A stretch of DNA of 64,000 nucleotides from CAZSHG01 sp964606695 [NCBI: uncultured bacterium]. GTDB taxonomy: Bacteria; UBP14; UBA6098. Each line of letters starts with the position of its first letter. Positions within the stretch are counted from its first letter, which is position 1. The stretch is taken from assembly GCA_964606695.1 (NCBI GenBank), contig CAZSHG010000001.1, positions 124,001 through 188,000 on the forward strand, in the 5' to 3' direction. Positions 8,653 to 17,152 of the stretch are shown one piece after another. The notes below the pieces were generated by a model that was given only the letters and a program-made list of their open reading frames with translations, made no database searches and was not told the origin of the DNA. Position numbers and translations under genes: made by a program.

Positions 8653-9441
8653 ATGAAAATCGCCATACTCCAGTTTGCACCGGAATTTGGCCGGGTAGAA
8701 AAGAACCTTAATACCGTAGCTCAAATGACCGCGGATGTTAAAGCCGACCTCTTCGTCCTCCCGGAACTTTTCGCTACAGGATATATTTTCAAAGATAAAA
8801 CCGAACTTGCCGGTTTCGCGGAACGGCCAGGCAAAGGACTCACCGGCGAATTCCTCGCTAAACTATCCGAAAATAAAGACGCCGCTTTTATAGCCGGCTA
8901 CCCCGAACTCGCCGACGAGGGAATTTACAACTCTGCTCTGTTCGTAACCTCCGATGGAGAATTAATAAACTATCGCAAAATCCACCTATTTAACCGGGAA
9001 AAAACGATGTTCGAACCGGGCGATAAACCCTTCGACGTCGTCGAATATCGCGGCGCTAAAATTGGGATGATGATCTGTTTCGACTGGATTTTCCCGGAAA
9101 GCTACCGTTCGCTGGCAATCAAAGGCGCGGACATCATCTGCCACTGCTCGAATATCGTTCTGCCCTATTGCCAGAAAGCGACTTACGCCCATGCCGTCTC
9201 AAATCGTGTATTCATAGTCCTGTCCAACAGAACCGGCACGGAAGAACACGCCGGTATGAAACTTACTTTCACCGGTCAGAGCATCGCATATTCGCCCGGC
9301 GGACAGATTCTATGCGATTTCGACTCCACCGAACAAACGGTCAAAACCATCGACATCGACCCAAGGGCCGCCAGGACTAAATTCGTAACAGAACGAAATC
9401 ACGTGATAAACGACAGGAGACCCCATCTATATGAGATCTGA
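8653..9441 (+). CDS. Carbon-nitrogen hydrolase (nitrilase superfamily, omega-amidase-like)
   Basis: A 262-aa cytosolic amidase with the complete Glu-Lys-Cys triad: Glu38 in VLPELFATGY, Lys109 in YRKIHLFN and Cys142 in MMICFDWIFPE. These hydrolases cleave the C-N bond of small amides such as alpha-keto acid amides or carbamoyl amines. Length and the MICFDW nucleophile elbow suit the YafV/omega-amidase or related branches. A strong AGGAG stands 5 nt before the ATG. The gene lies between the class II aldolase gene and the OmpA-like gene, overlapping the latter by 11 bp, so these are probably one operon. Confidence 0.9.
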   Translation: MKIAILQFAPEFGRVEKNLNTVAQMTADVKADLFVLPELFATGYIFKDKTELAGFAERPGKGLTGEFLAKLSENKDAAFIAGYPELADEGIYNSALFVTSDGELINYRKIHLFNREKTMFEPGDKPFDVVEYRGAKIGMMICFDWIFPESYRSLAIKGADIICHCSNIVLPYCQKATYAHAVSNRVFIVLSNRTGTEEHAGMKLTFTGQSIAYSPGGQILCDFDSTEQTVKTIDIDPRAARTKFVTERNHVINDRRPHLYEI

Positions 9442-11023
9442 ATTCCGTCTCATATTATTCCTGGCAGTCTTCGTTATACCCTTTCTTTCAGCGGAAGACA
9501 CCACTTTTTTCGCGGATACGCTCCCCCCGCCCCCGCTGAATCCAACCATCGAATTGATGACCGAATCGATCGAGTTTTCTGGATTAAACATCGGTTGGTC
9601 AGGGACGTTTTTCCCGAATGTCGTCTTCTTCGAGCGGGGAAGTCACGAGCTCGATCCCGCTTATAAACCCATACTCGATTATTTCGCGGATTGCCTTGTC
9701 CAGAATCCCGATGTCAACTGCGAAATCCGGGGATATTATTCACCAATCATCGACGACATCGACTCGCCGACAGTGGGCAAAGACCTCGCATATATGCGCG
9801 CTATGGAGATCCGAGAGGTCATGGTTTTGAGACATTCTCAACTCGGTTTACGCCTTACTTCATCGCTCCAGGGTTATGATTATTCGGCCTCCTATCTCGA
9901 TTCCGCGGGGCAATTCGACCCTCGAGTCGAACTCGCTCCGGTGATCAGCGGCTGGACACAGCGGGTGATTGTCTCAAGCCCTAATCTACCTTACTGGCGA
10001 CGCGGATTCCGCAATATCGCGGAAAAAGAGGGCGAAAAATTAGCGGAAATCCTGTCAAGAAATCCCGACCTGAATCTCGTTTTCGCAAGCGGGTTACTCG
10101 ATGTGCCCGCAGTAGAGGCTTACGACCGAATCGAAACGGTGGTTGATAAATTCCTCAAGGAAATGGATTGGGAAGACGATTCTCGAATCGTGGCCGTTTA
10201 CGGCGGATTCTCCAAGGACGACGAGATGGTTATCGATCTCAGGCTCTCGTTCTACGGTTCCCAGCCCCAGAAGCGGAATATACTCTGGTTACAGCCCGAA
10301 AACTATAGTGCACCCGATATAGGTATCGACCTCGGCTCCGATACCTTATCCGAAGTATATGCCTATCGCGTTACTACCCGCACCAACGGCTATCAAATGC
10401 CTATGGTTCGCGGTTTTGGAGACCACCCGGGAAGACTCGAAATCGACCCGTTGGATTCCTCATATATATTACTTCCTGGCGAAATCGATTTTTCCCTTCT
10501 ACTATGGCACGATATCTTCGACGTCGAGCAGTCTAAATGGCAAACGCTTGATATTAAAAGATCAGGCGAATATTACGAAATGGCCGACGTCCCGTTGATT
10601 AACTTCATTATAGACAAAACCGCACCGGCATGTTACTGGGAATCGTCGTTGGAACCGGTCGCCAGACGAATTCACTATCTCGCCGAATCGAAGGGAGAAC
10701 TACGCCTTTCCGTCATAGGCCATGTCGCGGATTTCGAAACCGGAATCGATACACTCGCCATCTCCCGCGCACAATACCTATGGAAAAGGCTCTCTGACAG
10801 ATTAATAGTGCTCTTCGGCGCGAAAGACATCGACAATCTGGGAAAGAAATTTACAAAATCCAACGTTATAGTCGAACTCAGCCAGGAATTTCACACCTTT
10901 CAAACCGGGCAACCCAGCGCACTGCCCTGCGATTCCGGCCCGATAAAGGCATTGCCAAAAGACCATCTCGCTCCCTGGGTGCCTTTTGCGACAGTCAAAT
11001 GGGAATTCCGAAGCCATGAATAA
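9431..11023 (+). CDS. Envelope protein with divergent OmpA-like domains
   Basis: A 530-aa protein with a signal peptide (MRSEFRLILFLAVFVIPFLSA). Residues ~55-150 resemble an OmpA C-terminal (peptidoglycan-binding) domain: FFERGSHELDPAYKPILDYF, then IRGYYSP and a YMRAMEIREVM helix. A second, weaker helix-strand unit follows at ~residues 190-275 and a third near residues 410-465 (LRLSVIGHVADFE, ISRAQYLWKRL). The canonical NX2LSXXRA residues are only partly kept. A periplasmic or outer-membrane location is inferred from the signal peptide. The ATG overlaps the amidase gene and the 3' end overlaps the ROK kinase gene by 8 bp. The precise role is unknown. Confidence 0.7.
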   Translation: MRSEFRLILFLAVFVIPFLSAEDTTFFADTLPPPPLNPTIELMTESIEFSGLNIGWSGTFFPNVVFFERGSHELDPAYKPILDYFADCLVQNPDVNCEIRGYYSPIIDDIDSPTVGKDLAYMRAMEIREVMVLRHSQLGLRLTSSLQGYDYSASYLDSAGQFDPRVELAPVISGWTQRVIVSSPNLPYWRRGFRNIAEKEGEKLAEILSRNPDLNLVFASGLLDVPAVEAYDRIETVVDKFLKEMDWEDDSRIVAVYGGFSKDDEMVIDLRLSFYGSQPQKRNILWLQPENYSAPDIGIDLGSDTLSEVYAYRVTTRTNGYQMPMVRGFGDHPGRLEIDPLDSSYILLPGEIDFSLLLWHDIFDVEQSKWQTLDIKRSGEYYEMADVPLINFIIDKTAPACYWESSLEPVARRIHYLAESKGELRLSVIGHVADFETGIDTLAISRAQYLWKRLSDRLIVLFGAKDIDNLGKKFTKSNVIVELSQEFHTFQTGQPSALPCDSGPIKALPKDHLAPWVPFATVKWEFRSHE

Positions 11024-11969
11024 GATCGCACTGGGTATAGATATCGGCGGAACGAACGTCAAATTCGGTCTGGTCGATGATGGGGGTGGTATCGTCGCCG
11101 ATTCGATGGAACCTACACCTTCCAGCAATCCGTTGCCTTCGGTCGGAATAATCTCCGATTATATCGGCGAATTCCTCGAAGATAACTCCGTCGAAATCGA
11201 ATCACTCGCCGGCATAGGCGTAGGTTTTCCCGGGGCAATCCAATATCCCGAAGGAATCGTGCGATCCGCGCCTAACCTGAAAGGCTGGGGCGGCACAAAC
11301 CTCGGAAAACTGTTCCGCGAAAGCCTGGGCGTCGAGGTCTTTATCGATAATGACGCAAATCTAGCCGCTCTCGCCGAATACAGATGGGGCAATGGAAAAG
11401 ACGAAGACCCGTTGATCCTTTTCACTCTCGGAACCGGTGTCGGAGGTGGTATCGTCGTCGATGGAAAGATTCTCCACGGCGTCTGGGGCGGGGCGGCGGA
11501 AATTGGACACATGACCGTCGATTTCGACGGCAGACTATGCGCGTGCGGAAATCGAGGTTGTGTCGAGGCTTATGTCGGCTCAAGCGGCGTGGCCGCACAG
11601 GCCTGGGAATTGCTCGAAGAGGATAAAGGCTCGATGTTGTGGGATATGATGAACGGAAATTTCGATTCCCTTGACGCCCAGTTGGTTGGCCGTGCCGCAA
11701 GAGACGGTGATGAGACCGCTAATATCGTCGCCCGTAAGGTCGTAAGAGTGATGGGTGTCGCCGTCGCAAATATAATTGATATATTCAATCCCGCATGTGT
11801 CTTGCTTTCGGGAGGAATGACCGAATGGGGCGCCGAATTACTACTCGATCCGATAAAAAAAGAGGCCTCGAAAAGAGCCTTCAAAGCGCATTATAATAGC
11901 TGTAGGATAGATTTCGCCAGCGGCGGCCAATGGACCGGAGTCGTCGGCGCGGCGGCGATGGCCATGTAA
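11016..11969 (+). CDS. ROK-family sugar kinase (glucokinase-like)
   Basis: A 317-aa cytoplasmic kinase of the ROK family. The ATP-binding DxGGT motif is at the N-terminus (LGIDIGGTNVKFG), a GIGVGFPG segment follows near residue 66, the catalytic Asp is in VFIDNDANLAALAE, the phosphate-2 motif is LFTLGTGVGGGIV, and the zinc site is CACGNRGCVEAY. This set is typical of bacterial glucokinases and N-acetylhexosamine kinases; the exact sugar is not certain. I chose the ATG at 11016 because the DIGGT motif follows at the usual distance and an upstream in-frame start at 10986 would only add residues inside the preceding gene. Confidence 0.92.
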   Translation: MNKIALGIDIGGTNVKFGLVDDGGGIVADSMEPTPSSNPLPSVGIISDYIGEFLEDNSVEIESLAGIGVGFPGAIQYPEGIVRSAPNLKGWGGTNLGKLFRESLGVEVFIDNDANLAALAEYRWGNGKDEDPLILFTLGTGVGGGIVVDGKILHGVWGGAAEIGHMTVDFDGRLCACGNRGCVEAYVGSSGVAAQAWELLEEDKGSMLWDMMNGNFDSLDAQLVGRAARDGDETANIVARKVVRVMGVAVANIIDIFNPACVLLSGGMTEWGAELLLDPIKKEASKRAFKAHYNSCRIDFASGGQWTGVVGAAAMAM

Positions 11970-11970
11970 T

Positions 11971-13062
11971 TTATCCCTCTAAACGGCCTGTTATCAGAAT
12001 ATCGTCACCGTATTCCTCTCTTCGGACGGTTACCAACCTTAAACCCCCGGATATTTCTTCGATATCCAGATTGTTTACCGCAGAAATTCCTTCACCGAGA
12101 ATCATCGGCGCGATGACGCAGTATATTCTGTCGGCGGCGTTTTCGCGTAACGCCGAAGTGATGATTTCCCCGCCGCCCTCGACGAGCACCGAACCTATCC
12201 CGCGATTTGGGAGTTCTTCGAGCAAATTAGCCCAGAAGTTGTCGTCCCGTGAAATATCTATATTCGATATATCCGCCACGGTCTCTAAATCGGGCTGATC
12301 GGGAGATTGATTAACAATAATTATCGGAGGGCCACCCTCGAACATCCGACGGTCGTTCGGAATTACCTTTCCGCCCGCAAATACTATTCTGATCGGCTGA
12401 TGGTGCGATTCTACCGACCGCACCGTCAATAATGGATCGTCCTGGATGAGAGTCCCGTATCCAACCGCCACCGCCGAATGCATCGAACGCAGTTTATGAG
12501 CGAATTTCCTCGCCGGTTCGCAGGATATCCATTTCGAATCGCCGCTCGCCGTTGCAATCCTGCCGTCAAGGCTGGAAGCCCATTTAAGCGATAAAAACGC
12601 CCTGTTTTGGAGCCGCTGGATAGCGTAGTGTTCTATAAGCTCACTGCCATCTTCCTCCAGCAATCCCGATGAAACTTCGATACCGGCGTCGGCCAGTTTT
12701 TTCGCACCGATTCCACAAACGCGTGTATCGAATTCATCCAAACAGGAAATAAATACCCTCGAGATGCCGCTGGCAATTATTCTATCGGTGCAGGGCGGGG
12801 TTTTTCCGTGATGGCAACACGGCTCCAGAGTTACATACATCGTGCAACCTTCGAGTTCAAAACCCTTGCCCTTAGCATCCTCGATAGCCAGAACCTCGGC
12901 GTGCTTTTCACCGCACCGTCGATGCCACCCGGCACCGAGAATCTCGCCTTCGCGGACAATAACGGCTCCAACAGGAGGATTGGGAAATACGGAACCTTTG
13001 CCCAAAGCCCCGAGCCGAATCGCCTCGCGCATGAAATCTCTATCCATCTCCGCGAATTTCAT
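11971..13062 (-). CDS. ribD: Bifunctional riboflavin biosynthesis deaminase/reductase RibD
   Basis: A 363-aa two-domain enzyme of riboflavin synthesis. Residues ~1-145 are a cytidine-deaminase-fold pyrimidine deaminase with NPPVGAVIV, HAE (His54, Glu56) and the zinc cysteines in PCCHHGKTPPC. Residues ~150-363 are the NADPH-dependent reductase, with LKWASSLDGRIAT, GYGTLIQDDPLLTVR and SVLVEGGGEI. The two steps convert the diaminohydroxy-pyrimidinone ribosyl phosphate to the amino-uracil ribityl phosphate. The ATG at 13062 overlaps the hypC stop by 1 nt. The 3' end nearly abuts the convergent ROK kinase gene. Other rib genes are not in the window. Confidence 0.95.
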   Translation of the reverse strand: MKFAEMDRDFMREAIRLGALGKGSVFPNPPVGAVIVREGEILGAGWHRRCGEKHAEVLAIEDAKGKGFELEGCTMYVTLEPCCHHGKTPPCTDRIIASGISRVFISCLDEFDTRVCGIGAKKLADAGIEVSSGLLEEDGSELIEHYAIQRLQNRAFLSLKWASSLDGRIATASGDSKWISCEPARKFAHKLRSMHSAVAVGYGTLIQDDPLLTVRSVESHHQPIRIVFAGGKVIPNDRRMFEGGPPIIIVNQSPDQPDLETVADISNIDISRDDNFWANLLEELPNRGIGSVLVEGGGEIITSALRENAADRIYCVIAPMILGEGISAVNNLDIEEISGGLRLVTVRREEYGDDILITGRLEG

Positions 13063-13310
13063 CAGCTTCGGTTATTTCCACCGGGGATGTCGTAGGCCGC
13101 CGTATAAACCTGCCTGAGCGCGTCGAGAGTTTCAAGAGCGTCCTTTTCCGTGGTCTTAGAAATAGCGAAACCTGCGTGAACAAGGACATAATCCCCGATT
13201 TTTGCATCTGGTAAAAGCATCATATTTACCGATTTAGTGAAACCGCCGAAATCGATATCCGCGCGGGTTCCTTCTACCTCAACGATTTTACCGGGAAATG
13301 CGAGACACAT
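13062..13310 (-). CDS. hypC: HypC/HupF-family hydrogenase maturation chaperone
   Basis: An 82-aa protein with the family signature: MCLAFPGKIVEV at the N-terminus, where Cys2 is the residue that binds the Fe(CN)2CO moiety and HypD, then GDYVLVHAGFAIS in the middle. HypC assists insertion of the iron ligand group into the large subunit of [NiFe]-hydrogenases. No other hyp or hydrogenase gene is visible here. The gene sits between the PD40/OmpA gene upstream and ribD downstream, overlapping the latter by 1 nt, so it appears cotranscribed with unrelated functions. Confidence 0.93.
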   Translation of the reverse strand: MCLAFPGKIVEVEGTRADIDFGGFTKSVNMMLLPDAKIGDYVLVHAGFAISKTTEKDALETLDALRQVYTAAYDIPGGNNRS

Positions 13311-13312
13311 AA

Positions 13313-14941
13313 TTATTCACCTGTAATATGGAATTCTGTTCTGCGGTTGAGTTGCCTGCCTTCCGGGGAGACGTTATCCGCGACGGGAACCATGTCGCCC
13401 ATCCCCTCCGCTTTCAACCTCTTGGCGGCGATTCCGTGATCCACGAGCCACCTCAAAACCGCCATTGCCCTGCGTTTGGAAAGGTCGAGGTTATATTCGC
13501 TAGTTCCAATCGAATCGGCGTGCCCCTGGATTTCGATACGCAAATCCGCGTATTTTATCATAAGGTCCTGGACGCGGTTCAGTTCCGATTCCGACTCCGG
13601 TTTAAGTTTGTCCGAATTGAAATCGAAAAAGATATTCCGCATCTCCACTATCTCGCCCACCTGCACCTTCGACAGTTTGAAATTCATCCGCAGTTCCTGA
13701 TACCCCTTTTCGACCGGGACATCGTATCGTTCGCTCGAAAATGCGTATCCTTCCGCAGAAACGCTAATACCGTAAGTTTCCCCTGCAGGTAATACGATGA
13801 AAAATTCTCCGGTTTCCGGATTCGTCCGCGGTTCGGCCAACACCTCTCCGGTAACTATTCTCTCCACCGTGATGATCGCATCAAGAGGCTCGCCGGTTTC
13901 TTTATCCGTTACAGTCCCGGCAAGTGTGGCTACGACTTTTGGTCTCAAAGCCTCCGAAAGCGGAAGCCAATATATATCGAAACCGCCGTAACCTCCCTGT
14001 CGGTCGCTGGCGAAATAAATGATATCGCCCTTAGCGGGAATACTGAAAAAATAATCGGAACCGGGCGTATTCACCGGCGGCCCCAGATTAATTGGCTCGG
14101 ACCAATTGCCGCTGGAATCCATTTCCGCCTTGAATACGTCCAGCATCCCCAAACCACCGTGTCCGGCGGATGCGAAGTAAAGCGTAGTCCCGTCCGGATG
14201 GATAAAGGGGCTGGCCTGGTCGCGCGCGTTGTTAATCGGATATTTCAGGTTCTCGGGTTTCCCCCAGCCGTTTTCCCTGAGGGGCGAACGCCATATATCC
14301 CGACTGCCAAAACCGCCGTATCGATCGCTCGAATAATAAAGCCATTTGCCGTCGGATGAAATCGAAGGATGGCCGTCCCAGCCGGAGCTGTTGACATATC
14401 GCCCGAGATTCCTCGGTTCCGACCAGCTTTCGCCGGAGCGTTCCGAATAATAGAGATCGCATCCGCCGTAGCTGTCGGTTCTGCCGCAAGCGGTAAAGAC
14501 TATAAGGTTGCCGTCCGAGGAAATCGCCATACTGCCCTCGTTGGCGTCGGTATTGACAGGTTCGCCAAGTGAATAGGGCGTCCTCCAGCGATTATCCTCG
14601 AAATCGGAGACGTAAAAATCCTCGTTGCTCCCTTCACGAACGCTGGAAAAATATAGCCTGTCCCCGGAAGCCGAAACATAAGGCGCGAAATCGGAATGTA
14701 TCGAATTGACTTCTGTTAGATTGGTAGGAGCTATTATGCTCTCCTGCTTACGCGAACCTCTGGGAAGAGAATCCGGCGTAGTGAAAAGGAAAGTCGAATC
14801 CCCCGCAGAATCGGGTATCTCGATCCGAAGCGTGTCACGGGTTACCGTTTCGGTCGGTTGCGGTTGAACCGGGCTTACCTGCGCAAAGCAGAGAAGCGGC
14901 AACAGGAGAAAAAATATTATTCTCATAATCAAGCTAACCAT
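13313..14941 (-). CDS. PD40 beta-propeller / CRD / OmpA-family envelope protein (PorE-like layout)
   Basis: A 542-aa exported protein. A signal peptide (MRIIFFLLLPLLCFA, probably from the ATG at 14926) is followed by repeated WD40-like PD40 units with YVSASGDRLYFSS, ISSDGKWLYYSSDRYGG, HPDGTTLYFAS and IYFASDRQGGYGGFD (~residues 80-330), a carboxypeptidase-regulatory-like beta-sandwich (AGTVTDKETGEPLDA, ~residues 345-420), and a C-terminal OmpA domain with IFFDFNSDKLKPESESEL, IQGHADSIGTSEYNLDLSKRR and LNRRTEF. The OmpA domain should bind peptidoglycan. The propeller-CRD-OmpA order is that of the type IX secretion component PorE minus its TPR region, which fits the sorting-domain proteins in this window; that link is inferred. 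Confidence 0.88.
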   Translation of the reverse strand: MVSLIMRIIFFLLLPLLCFAQVSPVQPQPTETVTRDTLRIEIPDSAGDSTFLFTTPDSLPRGSRKQESIIAPTNLTEVNSIHSDFAPYVSASGDRLYFSSVREGSNEDFYVSDFEDNRWRTPYSLGEPVNTDANEGSMAISSDGNLIVFTACGRTDSYGGCDLYYSERSGESWSEPRNLGRYVNSSGWDGHPSISSDGKWLYYSSDRYGGFGSRDIWRSPLRENGWGKPENLKYPINNARDQASPFIHPDGTTLYFASAGHGGLGMLDVFKAEMDSSGNWSEPINLGPPVNTPGSDYFFSIPAKGDIIYFASDRQGGYGGFDIYWLPLSEALRPKVVATLAGTVTDKETGEPLDAIITVERIVTGEVLAEPRTNPETGEFFIVLPAGETYGISVSAEGYAFSSERYDVPVEKGYQELRMNFKLSKVQVGEIVEMRNIFFDFNSDKLKPESESELNRVQDLMIKYADLRIEIQGHADSIGTSEYNLDLSKRRAMAVLRWLVDHGIAAKRLKAEGMGDMVPVADNVSPEGRQLNRRTEFHITGE

Positions 14942-14981
14942 ATTTATATCGATTATCGCAAATATCAGGCCATAAAAGGCT

Positions 14982-16316
14982 TCATTTGGCTATTGGGAAG
15001 TCCAGGATAAATGTCGTCCCCTGATCTTTTTTACTTGCTACGGAAATCTCCCCGCCTGCATTCTCCACGATATTCTTCACCAGAGTAAGCCCCAAACCCG
15101 TTCCATTCGATTTACTCGTGATAAACGGCTCGAATATCCTGTCGAGGGTATTCCTGGACATCCCCTCGCCTGTATCGCTTATCTCCATGAGAACTCGCCC
15201 CTTCGACCTCGAACTTCTCACAGATAACTTTCCACCTTCCGGCATAGCTTCGATTGCGTTGAGGAATAGGTTCAAAATCGCCCGGCGAATAGCGCTGTCG
15301 GGTATTAATACTTCGCCGTCGCCTTCATTTCTCACATCAATTTCAACATCATTCTGCTGAGCGCGTTTGGTTATTCTCTTCGCAACATCTTCCGCGACCG
15401 CGCCCGGTCTAATCGTGCCGGTATCGCCCACCGCAGGTCGGGCAAAGGAAAGATATCCCGTGAGAATATCGTTTATCCTCTCGACTTCTTCATCGATGAA
15501 ATCCAGGAACTGCTCTCGTTCCTTTTGATCCAGCGCTTTCCTGATTCTCTCGGTAGATCCGCTTATTATAGCTAAAGGATTACGGACTTCGTGCGCCATC
15601 CCGGAAGCCATCTCCCCGATAGACGACAGTGTCGAAGCCTGAACCAATCTCCTTTCCATCCTATTGAGTTCGACCGCGGCGGAAAGGAGAATCGCGCCGG
15701 ATACTATCGCTACGACAACCGACAGGAATATAAATAATAACAGGTTTCGCTTGAGCGTGCCCAATATGGAATAATATTCCGCGCCAGCTTCGGTTCCGAG
15801 AACCCACCCTATCTCGCCCAATTCGTCTTTTACAGGCGCATACGCGCCGCGTAAATAAACCCCGGCACCCTCGTAAAGTTCCGTATATCCCGGAATCCCC
15901 GAAAGCGCCTGATTAAACGCACTCCTGTCCATTCCGAGATAATAAAAATACTCCCCGGGTTCATAACCCCCGCCGGAGGAATAAATCACGGTTCCCGTAG
16001 TATCGAGAAGTGTGATCGAGACGAATTCGCCATCGTCGCGAAAATCGTCTATCGTATTCTTGAGTATTTCGCCGTAAATACCGTTCGGGCGCGCCGTGTA
16101 TGACCTTATCCATGAAGGCCTAATAGCATGAGAGATAGCGTTGGCGGTGAACGCTTGATTCTTGCCCATCTGTTTGGAAACGAGCGGTTCAAGCTGGTTA
16201 TACAAAATCACGTTGCCGATATTGAACATAATCAACACCAGCCCGACCGCCAATGCGACCCACCGCACCAATCTGCCCAGCTGGCTTCCGCGTATTTTCT
16301 TGCGTGATTTTGTCAT
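14982..16316 (-). CDS. Membrane sensor histidine kinase
   Basis: A 444-aa two-transmembrane sensor kinase. TM1 spans ~residues 18-40, a ~150-residue extracytoplasmic sensor follows, and TM2 lies at ~residues 192-215. The HisKA H-box is MASGMAHEVRNPLAI with phosphoacceptor His242. The HATPase_c domain has the N-box NLFLNAIEAMPEGG, ISDTGEGMS, the F-box IFEPFITSKSNGTGLGL and a final G-rich loop. The kinase domain is closest to the NtrB/AtoS group, whose partners are sigma54 activators; one such activator is at 28983-30467 but no receiver domain is adjacent. The ribosome-binding site lies in a small hairpin (16324-16334). Confidence 0.93.
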   Translation of the reverse strand: MTKSRKKIRGSQLGRLVRWVALAVGLVLIMFNIGNVILYNQLEPLVSKQMGKNQAFTANAISHAIRPSWIRSYTARPNGIYGEILKNTIDDFRDDGEFVSITLLDTTGTVIYSSGGGYEPGEYFYYLGMDRSAFNQALSGIPGYTELYEGAGVYLRGAYAPVKDELGEIGWVLGTEAGAEYYSILGTLKRNLLLFIFLSVVVAIVSGAILLSAAVELNRMERRLVQASTLSSIGEMASGMAHEVRNPLAIISGSTERIRKALDQKEREQFLDFIDEEVERINDILTGYLSFARPAVGDTGTIRPGAVAEDVAKRITKRAQQNDVEIDVRNEGDGEVLIPDSAIRRAILNLFLNAIEAMPEGGKLSVRSSRSKGRVLMEISDTGEGMSRNTLDRIFEPFITSKSNGTGLGLTLVKNIVENAGGEISVASKKDQGTTFILDFPIAK

Positions 16317-16387
16317 AATCTCACCCCTAAGGGGCTAATCCCGTTTCTAATACTCCTCTCAGGATTTCGCAAACAACTTTTATTGGA

Positions 16388-17152
16388 CTATTTGCCGCGA
16401 AGTTGAATAAGCTTCCTCTGCATTTCGGCGATATCGGAAGCCGCCGGGGCAAGCCGTATATATTCCTCGAGCATTTCAACAGCGAGATCGAAATCCCCGC
16501 GCTGATAATAGACCGTTGCCAGATTAGCGTATGCCGGGGGATACAGCGGATCGAGTTCGCGAGCGAGGGATAATTCCGCAATTGCTTCGTCGTATGTTCC
16601 CTGGTAAAAGTATATGCTCCCCAGATCATTATGAAAAAGCGGTTTCTCCGGTGCCAGCTCGATTGCCCTACGAAAATACTCGGCGGAGGCTTCGTAATCG
16701 CTACGTTTAAAACTGACCCACCCCAGACCGAAATATCCCCAGGGACAATCCTCTTCGAGTTCCACCGCTCTGTTGTGGACGGCCTCCTGCTTCTCTATCT
16801 CGCTGAGAAGGCGGCCATAAAGATAATGAAACCTCGGATCGCTCTGGTTCTGTTTAAGAAGCCTATCGTATTCTTCCAGAAGCTGTTCAGGCTCGATTTC
16901 CAGGGCGCGCAACCTCTGATATACTATATGCGCCTCGACGAATTCGGGATATTTATCGAGCGCTTTCAAGATTTCCTGTTTGGCCTGATCTAACTTGCCC
17001 TCCCGAAGATATGCCCTGCTGGATTCGTAAAACGGCGTGGCCTCCAGAAGGTGCTTCTCCTCCCTGCTCGTCCAGCAACCGCCTATCGTTAATACGAGAG
17101 CGAAGCAAACTACGACTAAAATACATGTCCTGATGCTCTTATTTACTGGCAA
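16388..17152 (-). CDS. TPR-repeat lipoprotein
   Basis: A 254-aa protein if translation starts at the TTG at 17152. That TTG is preceded by AAGGGG at 5-nt spacing and directly yields a lipoprotein signal peptide with lipobox LTIGGC. An upstream in-frame start at 17269 would place 39 unrelated residues ahead of it, inside the previous gene. The mature part holds about five to six tetratricopeptide units (for example ESSRAYLREGKLDQAKQEIL, ANLATVYYQRGDFDLAVEML), so it probably scaffolds a protein assembly at the membrane. The start overlaps the stop of the upstream TPR gene by 10 bp, implying coupled translation. Confidence 0.82.
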   Translation of the reverse strand: MPVNKSIRTCILVVVCFALVLTIGGCWTSREEKHLLEATPFYESSRAYLREGKLDQAKQEILKALDKYPEFVEAHIVYQRLRALEIEPEQLLEEYDRLLKQNQSDPRFHYLYGRLLSEIEKQEAVHNRAVELEEDCPWGYFGLGWVSFKRSDYEASAEYFRRAIELAPEKPLFHNDLGSIYFYQGTYDEAIAELSLARELDPLYPPAYANLATVYYQRGDFDLAVEMLEEYIRLAPAASDIAEMQRKLIQLRGK

